Below are positions 42,289 to 49,509 of a stretch of DNA of 64,000 nt, piece after piece. Every line of letters begins with the position of its first letter. Within the stretch, counting starts at the first letter, position 1. Source of the stretch: Streptomyces sp. CB02400 (lineage in GTDB: Bacteria > Actinomycetota > Actinomycetes > Streptomycetales > Streptomycetaceae); contig NZ_LIWB01000013.1 in the NCBI RefSeq assembly GCF_001905725.1, forward strand, positions 182,315 through 246,314, given 5' to 3'. The notes under the pieces were generated by a model. It saw nothing but the letters and a program-made list of their open reading frames with translations. It had not been told where the DNA came from and did no database searches. A program made the translations under genes and the position numbers.

Positions 42289-43451
42289 TCGGCCAGGCCT
42301 GCCGCGAGCAGTTCCACGAAGCCGATGTCCTCGTTGGTGACGCCGAAGACCTCGGCGCGCAGCAGGGTCCGCTCGGCCCAGGCGCGGTGGGGTTTCACCT
42401 CGTTCATCTTGTTCGTGTAGGCAGACCTGAGTACACCCCCGCCGCCGCGTTCCGGCCGGAGGATGTCCTGGGCGTCGCTGAACTCCTCGTGGCTGACGAC
42501 GGACAGCGCGTGCACGGGGAGTACGTGCGAGGGGTGGATGCAGGTCTTGCCCAGCAGGCCGTTGGCCCGGTCGAGGGAGATCTCGCGCAGCAGGCCGTCC
42601 ATGGCGTGTTCGATCAGCTTCTCGCGCAGTGCCACGGCCTGCACCTCGTGGAAGGGGCTCTGCCTCAGGAGTGGCTTGAACATGCGTTCCTGGACCCGGA
42701 AGTACTCCCAGACCGGTCCCGTCACGGTGAATCCGGTGCCGTCGGCCCGGGCCAGCATGTTCACCACGTCGGAGATCACGGAGGCGACGACCTGGATGTC
42801 GTACGCCGTCATGTCGGGGCCTCTGCGCAGCCCGTAGGAGGAGCAGAAGTCGGTCACGCCGAGGCGCAGTGCGAGGACGCGGTCGCGGTACTTGTCGACG
42901 GCGCGGAAGATGCCTTCGAGGGTCTCGACGCGGGATTCGCGGTAGAGCAGCTCGGGCGATTCCAGCACGGGCATGGCGAAGAGCCGGTGGCCGCTTTCGG
43001 CCTCGGCGGTGACGAGCGCCTCCAGGAACGGCAGGCCGCGTTCCGCGGTGAACTTCGGCAGTACGAATCCGGACAGCAGCGCGACGGAGGGGCCGAGGCG
43101 GCGGACGAGGTCGGGGATCTGTTCGGGGGTGCGGACCCGGATGAACAGCAGCGGCAGATCCGCCCCGGGCCGCCCGGCCAGGTCCGTGAACTGCCGTACG
43201 AGGTTCTCCTCACCGGCGGGCACGTCGGCGTCGTCGATGGAGTCCTCCAGGCACAGCACCATGGAGACCACACCGCGTCCGCCCTGCTTGACGACGTCGT
43301 CGGCGAGCAGGGGCCGGGTCGCGGGGCTGTAGAGCGTGGCACCGAGGGCCGCGGAGAGCAGCCGGGCCGGGGAATCCGGCGTGAACTCGCAGGGCTCCCG
43401 GTAGAAGAGACGTTTCCGCACCGCAGGGGCGATCTGACCGAAATGACGCAT
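42285..43451 (-). CDS. CitE/HpcH-HpaI-type aldolase/lyase of the Ter operon
   Basis: 388 residues; ATG 43451 with AGGGGAG at the right spacing, preferred to a start ten codons earlier. HpcH/CitE barrel features: GATLYSPATRPLLADDV, VVSMVLCLEDSIDDADV (acid Mg2+ ligand), FIRVRTPEQI, FVLPKFTAERG, AMPVLESPELLY (E ligand), ALRLGVTDFCSSYG and GKTCIHPSHV. It is the first gene of the coupled three-gene operon and divergent from a terD-type gene. Ter-linked CitE proteins are thought to act on an aldol intermediate of the same metabolite. Confidence 0.9.
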   Translation of the reverse strand: MRHFGQIAPAVRKRLFYREPCEFTPDSPARLLSAALGATLYSPATRPLLADDVVKQGGRGVVSMVLCLEDSIDDADVPAGEENLVRQFTDLAGRPGADLPLLFIRVRTPEQIPDLVRRLGPSVALLSGFVLPKFTAERGLPFLEALVTAEAESGHRLFAMPVLESPELLYRESRVETLEGIFRAVDKYRDRVLALRLGVTDFCSSYGLRRGPDMTAYDIQVVASVISDVVNMLARADGTGFTVTGPVWEYFRVQERMFKPLLRQSPFHEVQAVALREKLIEHAMDGLLREISLDRANGLLGKTCIHPSHVLPVHALSVVSHEEFSDAQDILRPERGGGGVLRSAYTNKMNEVKPHRAWAERTLLRAEVFGVTNEDIGFVELLAAGLAE

Positions 43452-43624
43452 TGAACTCCCCTGTGGCCTCTCGGGAATCACTGAAATGTAAAAAGGTGGC
43501 CGGTAATAGTACGTAGGGATCCATGTCGGCGGTTCCCTCGGGGCATGAACTTCAGGTAACCCCGCCGTGTCGACCCCAACCCCCCGCGTTGTCGTGACCA
43601 GGACGGAGAAGGCAGGATGACCGC

Positions 43625-44566
43625 ATGACGCACGCGATGCTCAAGGGGTCGAACGTCCCTCTCGAGGCCACCACGGTACGTGCCGTGCTGCGCTGGTCGC
43701 CCGGGCAGGGGGTGCCGGACATCGACGCCTCCGCGCTGCTCCTCGGCCCCGACGGCCGTGTGCGCTCCGACGAGGACTTCGTGTTCTACAACCAGCCACG
43801 GCACCCTGCCGGGCAGGTGTGGCGGCTCGGCAAGAAGCGCGTAGCCGAGGGCCTGACCGACACGATCCAGACGGATCTCGCCGGTGTCGAGTCCGGTGTC
43901 GGCCGGATCCTGCTCGTCGCGTCGGCGGACGGCGTCGCCTTCGACCGCGTACGGGACCTGCGCATCCTGCTGTACGACGCGCAGGCCGCCGACGGGGACG
44001 CGCTGGCGTACTTCGACATCAAGCCGGAGACCGGCGAGGAGACCGCGCTGATCTGCGGTGAGCTGTACCGGCGCGGCGAGGGCTGGAAGTTCCGGGCGCT
44101 CGGCGAGGGCTATTCGAACGGTCTGAAGGGTCTGGCGACCGACTTCGGCATCTCGGTGGACGAGTCGGAGGCCGCGCAGGAGCCCGATCCCTCGGACGTC
44201 ACCCAGCTTCCGCCCCCGACGGCGCACGTACCGGCCTCCGACCGGACCTCCTCCGAGGCCCTGACGCAGCCGCAGGCCCCGCTCGCCCCGCCGGTGCCCG
44301 AGGTGTCCCGGCCGCTGCCGCCCGAGCAGCCGGCGGGGGTGCCCGCGCAGCCCGCATACGGCTACCCGCCGCAGCAGCCCGCGGCCACGCAGCCGGCCTA
44401 CGGCTATCCGCAGCCGACCAGTCAGCCCGCCTACGGCTACCCGCCGGCGCCCGCCACGGCCGCCGCGGGGGCGCCGGGCGGGTACGGTTTCCCGCCACCG
44501 GCCGCCGCCTCCCCCGACCCGGACTTCCGGCTTCCGCCGCAGGGCCCGCAGTTCATCGGGCGCTGA
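43625..44566 (+). CDS. TerD-domain protein with Pro/Tyr-rich tail
   Basis: 313 residues; ATG 43625 after GGAGAAGGCAGG. The TerD domain (1-180) has MLKGSNVPL, DIDASALLLGPDGRVRSDEDFVFYNQPRHP, and GELYRRGEGWKFRALGEGYSNGLKGLATDFGI. The acidic Ca2+ loop typical of TerD is weaker than in the two paralogues downstream (no DNLTGEG segment), so calcium binding may be altered. The last ~110 residues are Pro/Gln-rich with QPAYGYP repeats, likely a disordered interaction arm. Confidence 0.9.
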   Translation: MTHAMLKGSNVPLEATTVRAVLRWSPGQGVPDIDASALLLGPDGRVRSDEDFVFYNQPRHPAGQVWRLGKKRVAEGLTDTIQTDLAGVESGVGRILLVASADGVAFDRVRDLRILLYDAQAADGDALAYFDIKPETGEETALICGELYRRGEGWKFRALGEGYSNGLKGLATDFGISVDESEAAQEPDPSDVTQLPPPTAHVPASDRTSSEALTQPQAPLAPPVPEVSRPLPPEQPAGVPAQPAYGYPPQQPAATQPAYGYPQPTSQPAYGYPPAPATAAAGAPGGYGFPPPAAASPDPDFRLPPQGPQFIGR

Positions 44567-44596
44567 CGGTCCGGCACCTGCGCGATCAGGGGCTCC

Positions 44597-45334
44597 TCAG
44601 CGATCGGCCTTCGTCTTGAAGCCCCTCCCCCACTGGAGCCCCCACCCGTACAGCCGGTCCAGCTCCGCCTGGAATCCGTACACGAACTTCACCTCGCGGC
44701 GGACGAGGATCTCGTTCTTGACGTTCTCGATCATCACCACCGCGCAGGAGCGGGCCTGGGGGTGGCGTTCGTCGAGGCCGATCTCGATCCGCGGGCCGCT
44801 GCTGGGGTAGAGCGTGACCATGGCGTGCGTGCGGTCGAACGCGGGCGTCTGGTCGTAGATGTAGGCGAAGACCAGCAGGCGCTTGATGTTCTCGCGGTGG
44901 TCCAGGTTGACGTACATGGTCTCGCCCGAGCCGGACCCGAACCGGTCGTCGCCGCTGAGCTTGACGTACGGCGCGGCGTTGGCGTCGCCGAGGAAGCCGC
45001 CGAGGGGCTGGACCACGCCCTTGGTGCCGTCCTGGAGCTCGTACAGGCAGCCGAGGTCGAGGTCGACGTTGACCATGGACTGGCTGTGGCCGACGACCTC
45101 CGGCGGTTTGAGCGCCTTGAGGGGGTGGCGCAGCAGGCTCTCCCGCTGGGAGCCGCCGAAGTCGGAGGTCCGCATCCGCCAGCTCAGGTTGATCCGCAGA
45201 TGGCCGGTGGCCGCGCCCTGTTTGGTCAGGGACACCTGACCGTGTCGTTTGGTCAGCTCGATGGCGTTGCTGGCCGCGCTGCCCGAGTCGAAGGCGCTCT
45301 CACGTCCGCGCCACAGTCCGTCCAGGAAACCCAT
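44597..45334 (-). CDS. TerD-superfamily protein, TerA-like
   Basis: 245 residues. It shares late-TerD features: INLSWRMRTSD, VNVDLDLGCLYELQDGTKGVVQPLGG, FGSGSGETMYVNLDHRENIKRLLVFAYIYDQTP, and WGLQWGRGFKTK. The layout is nearer TerA than TerD: a long insert and a different acidic site (DDRFGSGSGE). It is probably a calcium-linked stress protein in the Ter complex. It is downstream of the DUF475 gene but separated from it by a strong terminator. Confidence 0.82.
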   Translation of the reverse strand: MGFLDGLWRGRESAFDSGSAASNAIELTKRHGQVSLTKQGAATGHLRINLSWRMRTSDFGGSQRESLLRHPLKALKPPEVVGHSQSMVNVDLDLGCLYELQDGTKGVVQPLGGFLGDANAAPYVKLSGDDRFGSGSGETMYVNLDHRENIKRLLVFAYIYDQTPAFDRTHAMVTLYPSSGPRIEIGLDERHPQARSCAVVMIENVKNEILVRREVKFVYGFQAELDRLYGWGLQWGRGFKTKADR

Positions 45335-45392
45335 TCCCGCCCCAAGTCCAGTCGCCGAACCCCGCTCGGGCCGCCGGAACTCCCGGACGGCC

Positions 45393-45434
45393 GACGGGGC
45401 GGCCCCGAGGAGTGGTCCTCGGTGCCGCCCCGTC
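45393..45434 (-). terminator. Strong terminator after the DUF475 gene
   Basis: Arms GACGGGGCGGC (45393-45403) and GCCGCCCCGTC (45424-45434) with an inner CCGAGGA/TCCTCGG stem. Downstream of the minus-strand DUF475 stop and upstream of the TerA-like gene. Confidence 0.8.
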
Positions 45435-45460
45435 GAGAGCGTTCCTCACCCGAAGGGCTG

Positions 45461-46600
45461 TCACACCCCGGAGGTGACCTCAGTCTTGTCGCCGGCGTTT
45501 CCCTCGGCTTCCGCGAGCCGCTTGTTGCGGCGTACGGAGGACAAGAAGGACCAGCCGATCAGGATGACGCCGATGGAGCCGGTGATGAGCTCGTGGATCT
45601 CGTACTGGATGGTGACGAGCAGGATCAGCGCCAGGGCGCCGATGGCGTAGTGCGCGCCGTGCTCCAGGTAGACGTACTCGTCCAGGGTGCCCTGGCGGAC
45701 CAGGTACACGGTCAGGGACCGCACGTACATGGCGCCGATGCCCAGGCCGAGGGCCATCAGGACGATGTCGTTGGTGATGGCGAAGGCGCCGATCACGCCG
45801 TCGAAGGAGAACGACGCGTCCAGGACCTCCAGGTAGAGGAACATGAAGAACGCGGCCTTGCCGGCCATGGCCACCACCGTGCGGGGCTTGCCCTCCCGCG
45901 CGGCCTTCTCCTCCTCCTCGTGCTCGTGCTCCTCCTCCTCTTCGAGCTTGTCCTCGAAGAAGCCGGACAGCCCGCCCACGATCATGTAGGTGATCAGGCC
46001 CGCGATGCCGGACAGCAGGACCGTCTCGGCCTTGTCCACGTGGGCGCCGCCGTGCTGGTGGGCGTGGGTGGCGAAGGTCATGGCGGAGATCAGCAGGATG
46101 ACCAGGGCGATGCAGACCGACAGCATGTCGACCTTGCCCAGCTTGGCCAGCGGGCGCTCCAGCCAGCCCAGCCACTTGATGTCCCGGTCCTCGAAGATGA
46201 AGTCCAGGAAGATCATCAGCAGGAACATGCCACCGAACGCGGCGATCGCCGGGTGGGCGTCGGTGACGAGTTCCTGGTAACGGTCCTTGTCGCTGAGCGC
46301 GAGATCGACCGCCTCGATCGGGCCGAGCTGGGCGCTGACGGCGACGATGACGACGGGGAAGACCAGCCGCATGCCGAAAACGGCGATCAGAATGCCGATG
46401 GTGAGGAAGATCTTCTGCCAGAAGGCATTCATCTTCTTCAGGATGCCGGCGTTGACCACCGCGTTGTCGAAGGACAGCGAGATCTCGAGGATCGAGAGGA
46501 TCGCCACGATTCCGAAGGCGGTCCACCCCCCGAAGAGGATCGCTGCGACCAGGCCGAGCGCGGTGACCGCGAACGACCAGCCGAAGGTTTTCAGAACCAC
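45461..46600 (-). CDS. DUF475 (TerC-like) integral membrane protein
   Basis: 379 residues with about eight membrane helices. It contains TerC-type paired metal motifs: LEISLSFDNAVVNAGILKKM and LEVLDASFSFDGVIGAFAIT (conserved Asp in membrane). A cytoplasmic acidic/His-rich loop (LEEEEEHEHEEEEK) lies in the middle. TerC relatives export Mn2+ or metallate exoenzymes and dock TerD proteins at the membrane. The location beside four TerD-fold genes supports that role. Confidence 0.9.
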   Translation of the reverse strand: MVLKTFGWSFAVTALGLVAAILFGGWTAFGIVAILSILEISLSFDNAVVNAGILKKMNAFWQKIFLTIGILIAVFGMRLVFPVVIVAVSAQLGPIEAVDLALSDKDRYQELVTDAHPAIAAFGGMFLLMIFLDFIFEDRDIKWLGWLERPLAKLGKVDMLSVCIALVILLISAMTFATHAHQHGGAHVDKAETVLLSGIAGLITYMIVGGLSGFFEDKLEEEEEHEHEEEEKAAREGKPRTVVAMAGKAAFFMFLYLEVLDASFSFDGVIGAFAITNDIVLMALGLGIGAMYVRSLTVYLVRQGTLDEYVYLEHGAHYAIGALALILLVTIQYEIHELITGSIGVILIGWSFLSSVRRNKRLAEAEGNAGDKTEVTSGV

Positions 46601-46649
46601 TGGCTACCCCAGGTGTGTTAACGGGTCTCCCCCGCTGCCGTGATCGGCT

Positions 46650-47225
46650 TTACGAAACGTTGACTCCGAAGTCTAGAGCGATGCCCCGCAACCCCGACGC
46701 GTACCCCTGCCCCACCGCACGGAACTTCCACTCACCCTGGTAGCGGTAGAGCTCGCCGAAGATCATCGCGGTTTCGGTGGACGCGTCCTCGCTCAGGTCG
46801 TAACGGGCGAGTTCCTGACCGTCCGCCTGGTTCACCACGCGGATGAAGGCATTGCTGACCTGGCCGAAGGTCTGGCCGCGCTCGTCGGCCATGTGGATGG
46901 AGACCGGAAAGACGATCTTGTCGCACTGAGCCGGCACCTTGGGGAGGTCGACCAGCAGGGACTCGTCGTCCCCGTCGCCCTCACCGGTGAGGTTGTCACC
47001 GGTGTGCTCCACCGAGCCGTCCGGGCTCTTGAGCTGGTTGTAGAAGACGAACCACTCGTCCCCCATGACCCGGCCGCCGCTGCACATCAGCGCGCTGGCG
47101 TCGAGGTCGAAGTCGGCTCCGGTGGTGGAGCGCGCGTCCCAGCCGAGCCCGATCATGACCTGCGTGAGGTTGGGTGCGGCCTTGGACAGGGAGACGTTGC
47201 CCCCTTTGGCAAGCGTGACGCCCAT
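46650..47225 (-). CDS. terD: TerD family calcium-binding stress protein (paralogue 1)
   Basis: 191 residues, complete TerD domain. It opens MGVTLAKGGNVSLSK. The two acidic calcium loops are DFDLDASALMC and DNLTGEGDGDDESL, and it ends with FGELYRYQGEWKFRAVGQGY and LDFGVNVS. It is about 65% identical by eye to the next gene, an evident tandem duplicate, 136 nt from it. TerD proteins assemble at the membrane with TerC in metal, phage and oxidative stress responses. Confidence 0.95.
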   Translation of the reverse strand: MGVTLAKGGNVSLSKAAPNLTQVMIGLGWDARSTTGADFDLDASALMCSGGRVMGDEWFVFYNQLKSPDGSVEHTGDNLTGEGDGDDESLLVDLPKVPAQCDKIVFPVSIHMADERGQTFGQVSNAFIRVVNQADGQELARYDLSEDASTETAMIFGELYRYQGEWKFRAVGQGYASGLRGIALDFGVNVS

Positions 47226-47361
47226 GATGCTGGTCCCTCCCCGGGTGGTGATGTTTCTCAGGTGGTCCTGCGCGTCCGGCGCCGCACGTAAACCGTGCGG
47301 CGCCTGGCGGTGTGGCCGCGGAAGGCGGCCGGGCTCGGGCGTGGCCGCCCTACTGGGCCTC

Positions 47362-47937
47362 TCAGACGTTCACACCGAAGTCCTGCGCGATGCCGCGCAG
47401 GCCCGAGGCGTAGCCCTGGCCGATGGCGCGGAACTTCCACTCCGCGCCGTGCCGGTACAGCTCACCGAAGACCATGGCGGTCTCGGTGGAGGCGTCCTCG
47501 CTCAGGTCGTAACGGGCGATCTCGGCCTCGCCGGCCTGGTTGACGACGCGGATGAACGCGTTGCGCACCTGGCCGAAGGACTGCTGGCGGTTCTCGGCGT
47601 CGTAGATGGAGACCGGGAAGACGATCTTCTCGATGTCGGCGGGGACCCCGGCGAGGTTGATCTTGATCTGCTCGTCGTCGCCCTCGCCCTCACCGGTGAG
47701 GTTGTCACCGGTGTGCTCGACCGAGCCGTCCGGGCTCTTCAGGTTGTTGAAGAAGATGAAGTGCGCGTCACTGGCGACCTTGCCGCCGCTGTTCAGCAGC
47801 AGGGCGCTGGCATCGAGGTCGAAGTCGGTACCGGTCGTGGTGCGGATGTCCCACCCCAGACCGACGATGACCGCGGTCAGGCCCGGCGCCTCCTTGGTCA
47901 GCGATACGTTGCCGCCCTTGCTGAGGCTGACTCCCAC
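47362..47937 (-). CDS. terD: TerD family calcium-binding stress protein (paralogue 2)
   Basis: 191 residues with the same layout: MGVSLSKGGNVSLTK, DFDLDASALLLN, DNLTGEGEGDDEQI, and GQGYASGLRGIAQDFGVNV. All acidic ligands are present. It is the first of the tandem pair. A cytosolic partner of the DUF475 membrane protein is likely. Confidence 0.95.
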   Translation of the reverse strand: MGVSLSKGGNVSLTKEAPGLTAVIVGLGWDIRTTTGTDFDLDASALLLNSGGKVASDAHFIFFNNLKSPDGSVEHTGDNLTGEGEGDDEQIKINLAGVPADIEKIVFPVSIYDAENRQQSFGQVRNAFIRVVNQAGEAEIARYDLSEDASTETAMVFGELYRHGAEWKFRAIGQGYASGLRGIAQDFGVNV

Positions 47938-48075
47938 GAGTCCTCCATTGGTGTCCTGGGGCGGGGTGCCCCGTAGTGCGTTGGATGTCGGATCAACGAG
48001 TCGATCCTAGTGACGGGTTCCCGGCCGCCGCAGGCCCCGCGGCCGAAGAATCACAGGGTGTCGGGCCGGATCCAC

Positions 48076-48124
48076 GGGTGTCGAGCGCCTTGACGTGACT
48101 ACAGGGTGTCGAGCGCCTTGACGT
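48076..48124 (-). repeat. 21-nt direct repeat duplicating the peroxiredoxin gene end
   Basis: GGGTGTCGAGCGCCTTGACGT occurs at 48076-48096 and 48104-48124 (28-nt period). The second copy encodes the last seven codons of the peroxiredoxin. A partial third copy lies near 48056. Confidence 0.85.
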
Positions 48125-48557
48125 ACTCGTTCAGGTCACGGGCGTCCGGCAGGGCGTTGACGACGGTCCAGCGCACGACACCCTCCTTGTCGATGATGAA
48201 CGTCCCGCGCACCGCGCACCCCTTGTCCTCGTCGAAGACGCCGTACGCGCGCGAGACGTCGCCGTGCGGCCAGAAGTCGCTGAGCAGGGGGTACTCCAGG
48301 CCCTCCTGCTCGGCGAAGACGCGCAGGGTGTGGATGGAGTCGTTGGAGACGGCGAGCACCTGGGTGTCGCGGTCGGAGAACTGCGGCAACCGGTCGCGGA
48401 CCTCGCACAGCTCACCGGTGCACACGCCGGTGAAGGCGAACGGGTAGAAGAGCACCACCACGTTCTTCCGCCCGCGGAAGTCGGACAGCTTCACGGTCGC
48501 CCCGTGGTTGTCCTTGAGTTCGAAGTCGGGGGCCTTGTCGCCGACCTGGATCGCCAT
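48099..48557 (-). CDS. Peroxiredoxin, AhpE/BCP-like
   Basis: 152 residues from ATG 48557 (MAIQVGDKAPDFELKDN); an ATG four codons upstream sits too close to its AAGGG site. The peroxidatic Cys is in FYPFAFTGVCTGELCEVRD (P-x3-T-x2-C), with a nearby second Cys that could resolve, and the conserved Arg in GTFIIDKEGVVRW. It reduces peroxides with thiol partners. It lies next to the Ter genes and fits a joint oxidative stress theme. Confidence 0.92.
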   Translation of the reverse strand: MAIQVGDKAPDFELKDNHGATVKLSDFRGRKNVVVLFYPFAFTGVCTGELCEVRDRLPQFSDRDTQVLAVSNDSIHTLRVFAEQEGLEYPLLSDFWPHGDVSRAYGVFDEDKGCAVRGTFIIDKEGVVRWTVVNALPDARDLNEYVKALDTL

Positions 48558-48666
48558 CGTCGTGTTCATCCCTTCGTGGTGGTTCGCTCCGACCACCCTA
48601 CGCAGGGAGCACGACAGGCCGACGGACGGGCCGACGCGTGACGCGACCGGCCCGTCCGGGGGTGGT

Positions 48667-49104
48667 TCACCGCTTGGACTTGGCCGCCTTCGGCGTCGCC
48701 AGCCGGCTGCCGCTCCAGTCCTTGCCCACACTGACGCTCTTGGCCGCCGTCAGGCCCGCCGTGGTGGCCGCCTCCGAGATGTCGCTCGGCTCCACGTAGC
48801 CCGAACGGCCTGTCTTCGGCGTGAGGAGCAGGATCGCCCCGCCCTCTTCGATGTACGTGGTGGCATCCACCAGCGCATCCGTCAGGTCGCCGTCGTCGTC
48901 GCGGAACCACAGCACAACGGCGTCAGCCACGTCGTCGTAGTCCTCATCGACAAGGTCGCTCTCGATGACGCCCTCGATGGCCTCGCGGAGCTCCTGGTCG
49001 ACGTCGTCGTCGTAGCCGATCTCCTGGACCACCTGCCCGGGCTGGAACCCCAGCCTGGCGGCAGGGTTCGTCCGCTCCTCCGCGTGGTCCGCGGTCGCGC
49101 TCAC
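48667..49104 (-). CDS. DUF3052 family protein
   Basis: 145 residues from a GTG preceded by a perfect AGGAGG. Conserved core: ARLGFQPGQVVQEIGYDDDVDQELREAIE and VVLWFRDDDGDLTDALVDA with EEGGAILLLTPKTGRSGYVEPSDI. Acidic, cytosolic, actinobacterial; no assigned function. Conserved as the neighbour of aceE, from which it is divergent. Confidence 0.88.
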   Translation of the reverse strand: MSATADHAEERTNPAARLGFQPGQVVQEIGYDDDVDQELREAIEGVIESDLVDEDYDDVADAVVLWFRDDDGDLTDALVDATTYIEEGGAILLLTPKTGRSGYVEPSDISEAATTAGLTAAKSVSVGKDWSGSRLATPKAAKSKR

Positions 49105-49509
49105 GGGTTGCCTCCTGATCATGTCTTGGGAATAACTCAGCCACGCGCGTGCGCGAAGCATTGGCCGTAGTCCACACGGGCGGGACGGATCGCGCAAGTA
49201 CCCGGCCGTACAGACCGCCGAAACGGTGACGATCCTGGCCGGGTCACCGCAACTCCAGGCACACCATCATGGCCCGAAGTGACACACACCACACCTTTGT
49301 GCCCCGTTTGGCCCTTTGGGAACCGTCTACGTGTACGAAGACTCGAATGGACGAGCCCCATGCACACCGTACTGGTCGCGACTGCGGATTACCTCCCGGT
49401 AGAGATGACGCCGACGGCCCCGAGGTGGACCATGGGGAGCGGCGCAATCCGGGCCGTACCGGTGAAAACGGCGGCCCGTCTCACGGCCCTCTGACAGGTA
49501 AGGAACAGC
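49105..49509. other. Divergent promoter region upstream of aceE with a small upstream ORF
   Basis: 405 nt. A 44-codon reading frame from ATG 49360 (MHTVLVATADYLPVEM) ends at 49494, 16 nt before the aceE start; it could be a leader peptide, but no ribosome site supports it clearly. No riboswitch core was recognised. Confidence 0.35.
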
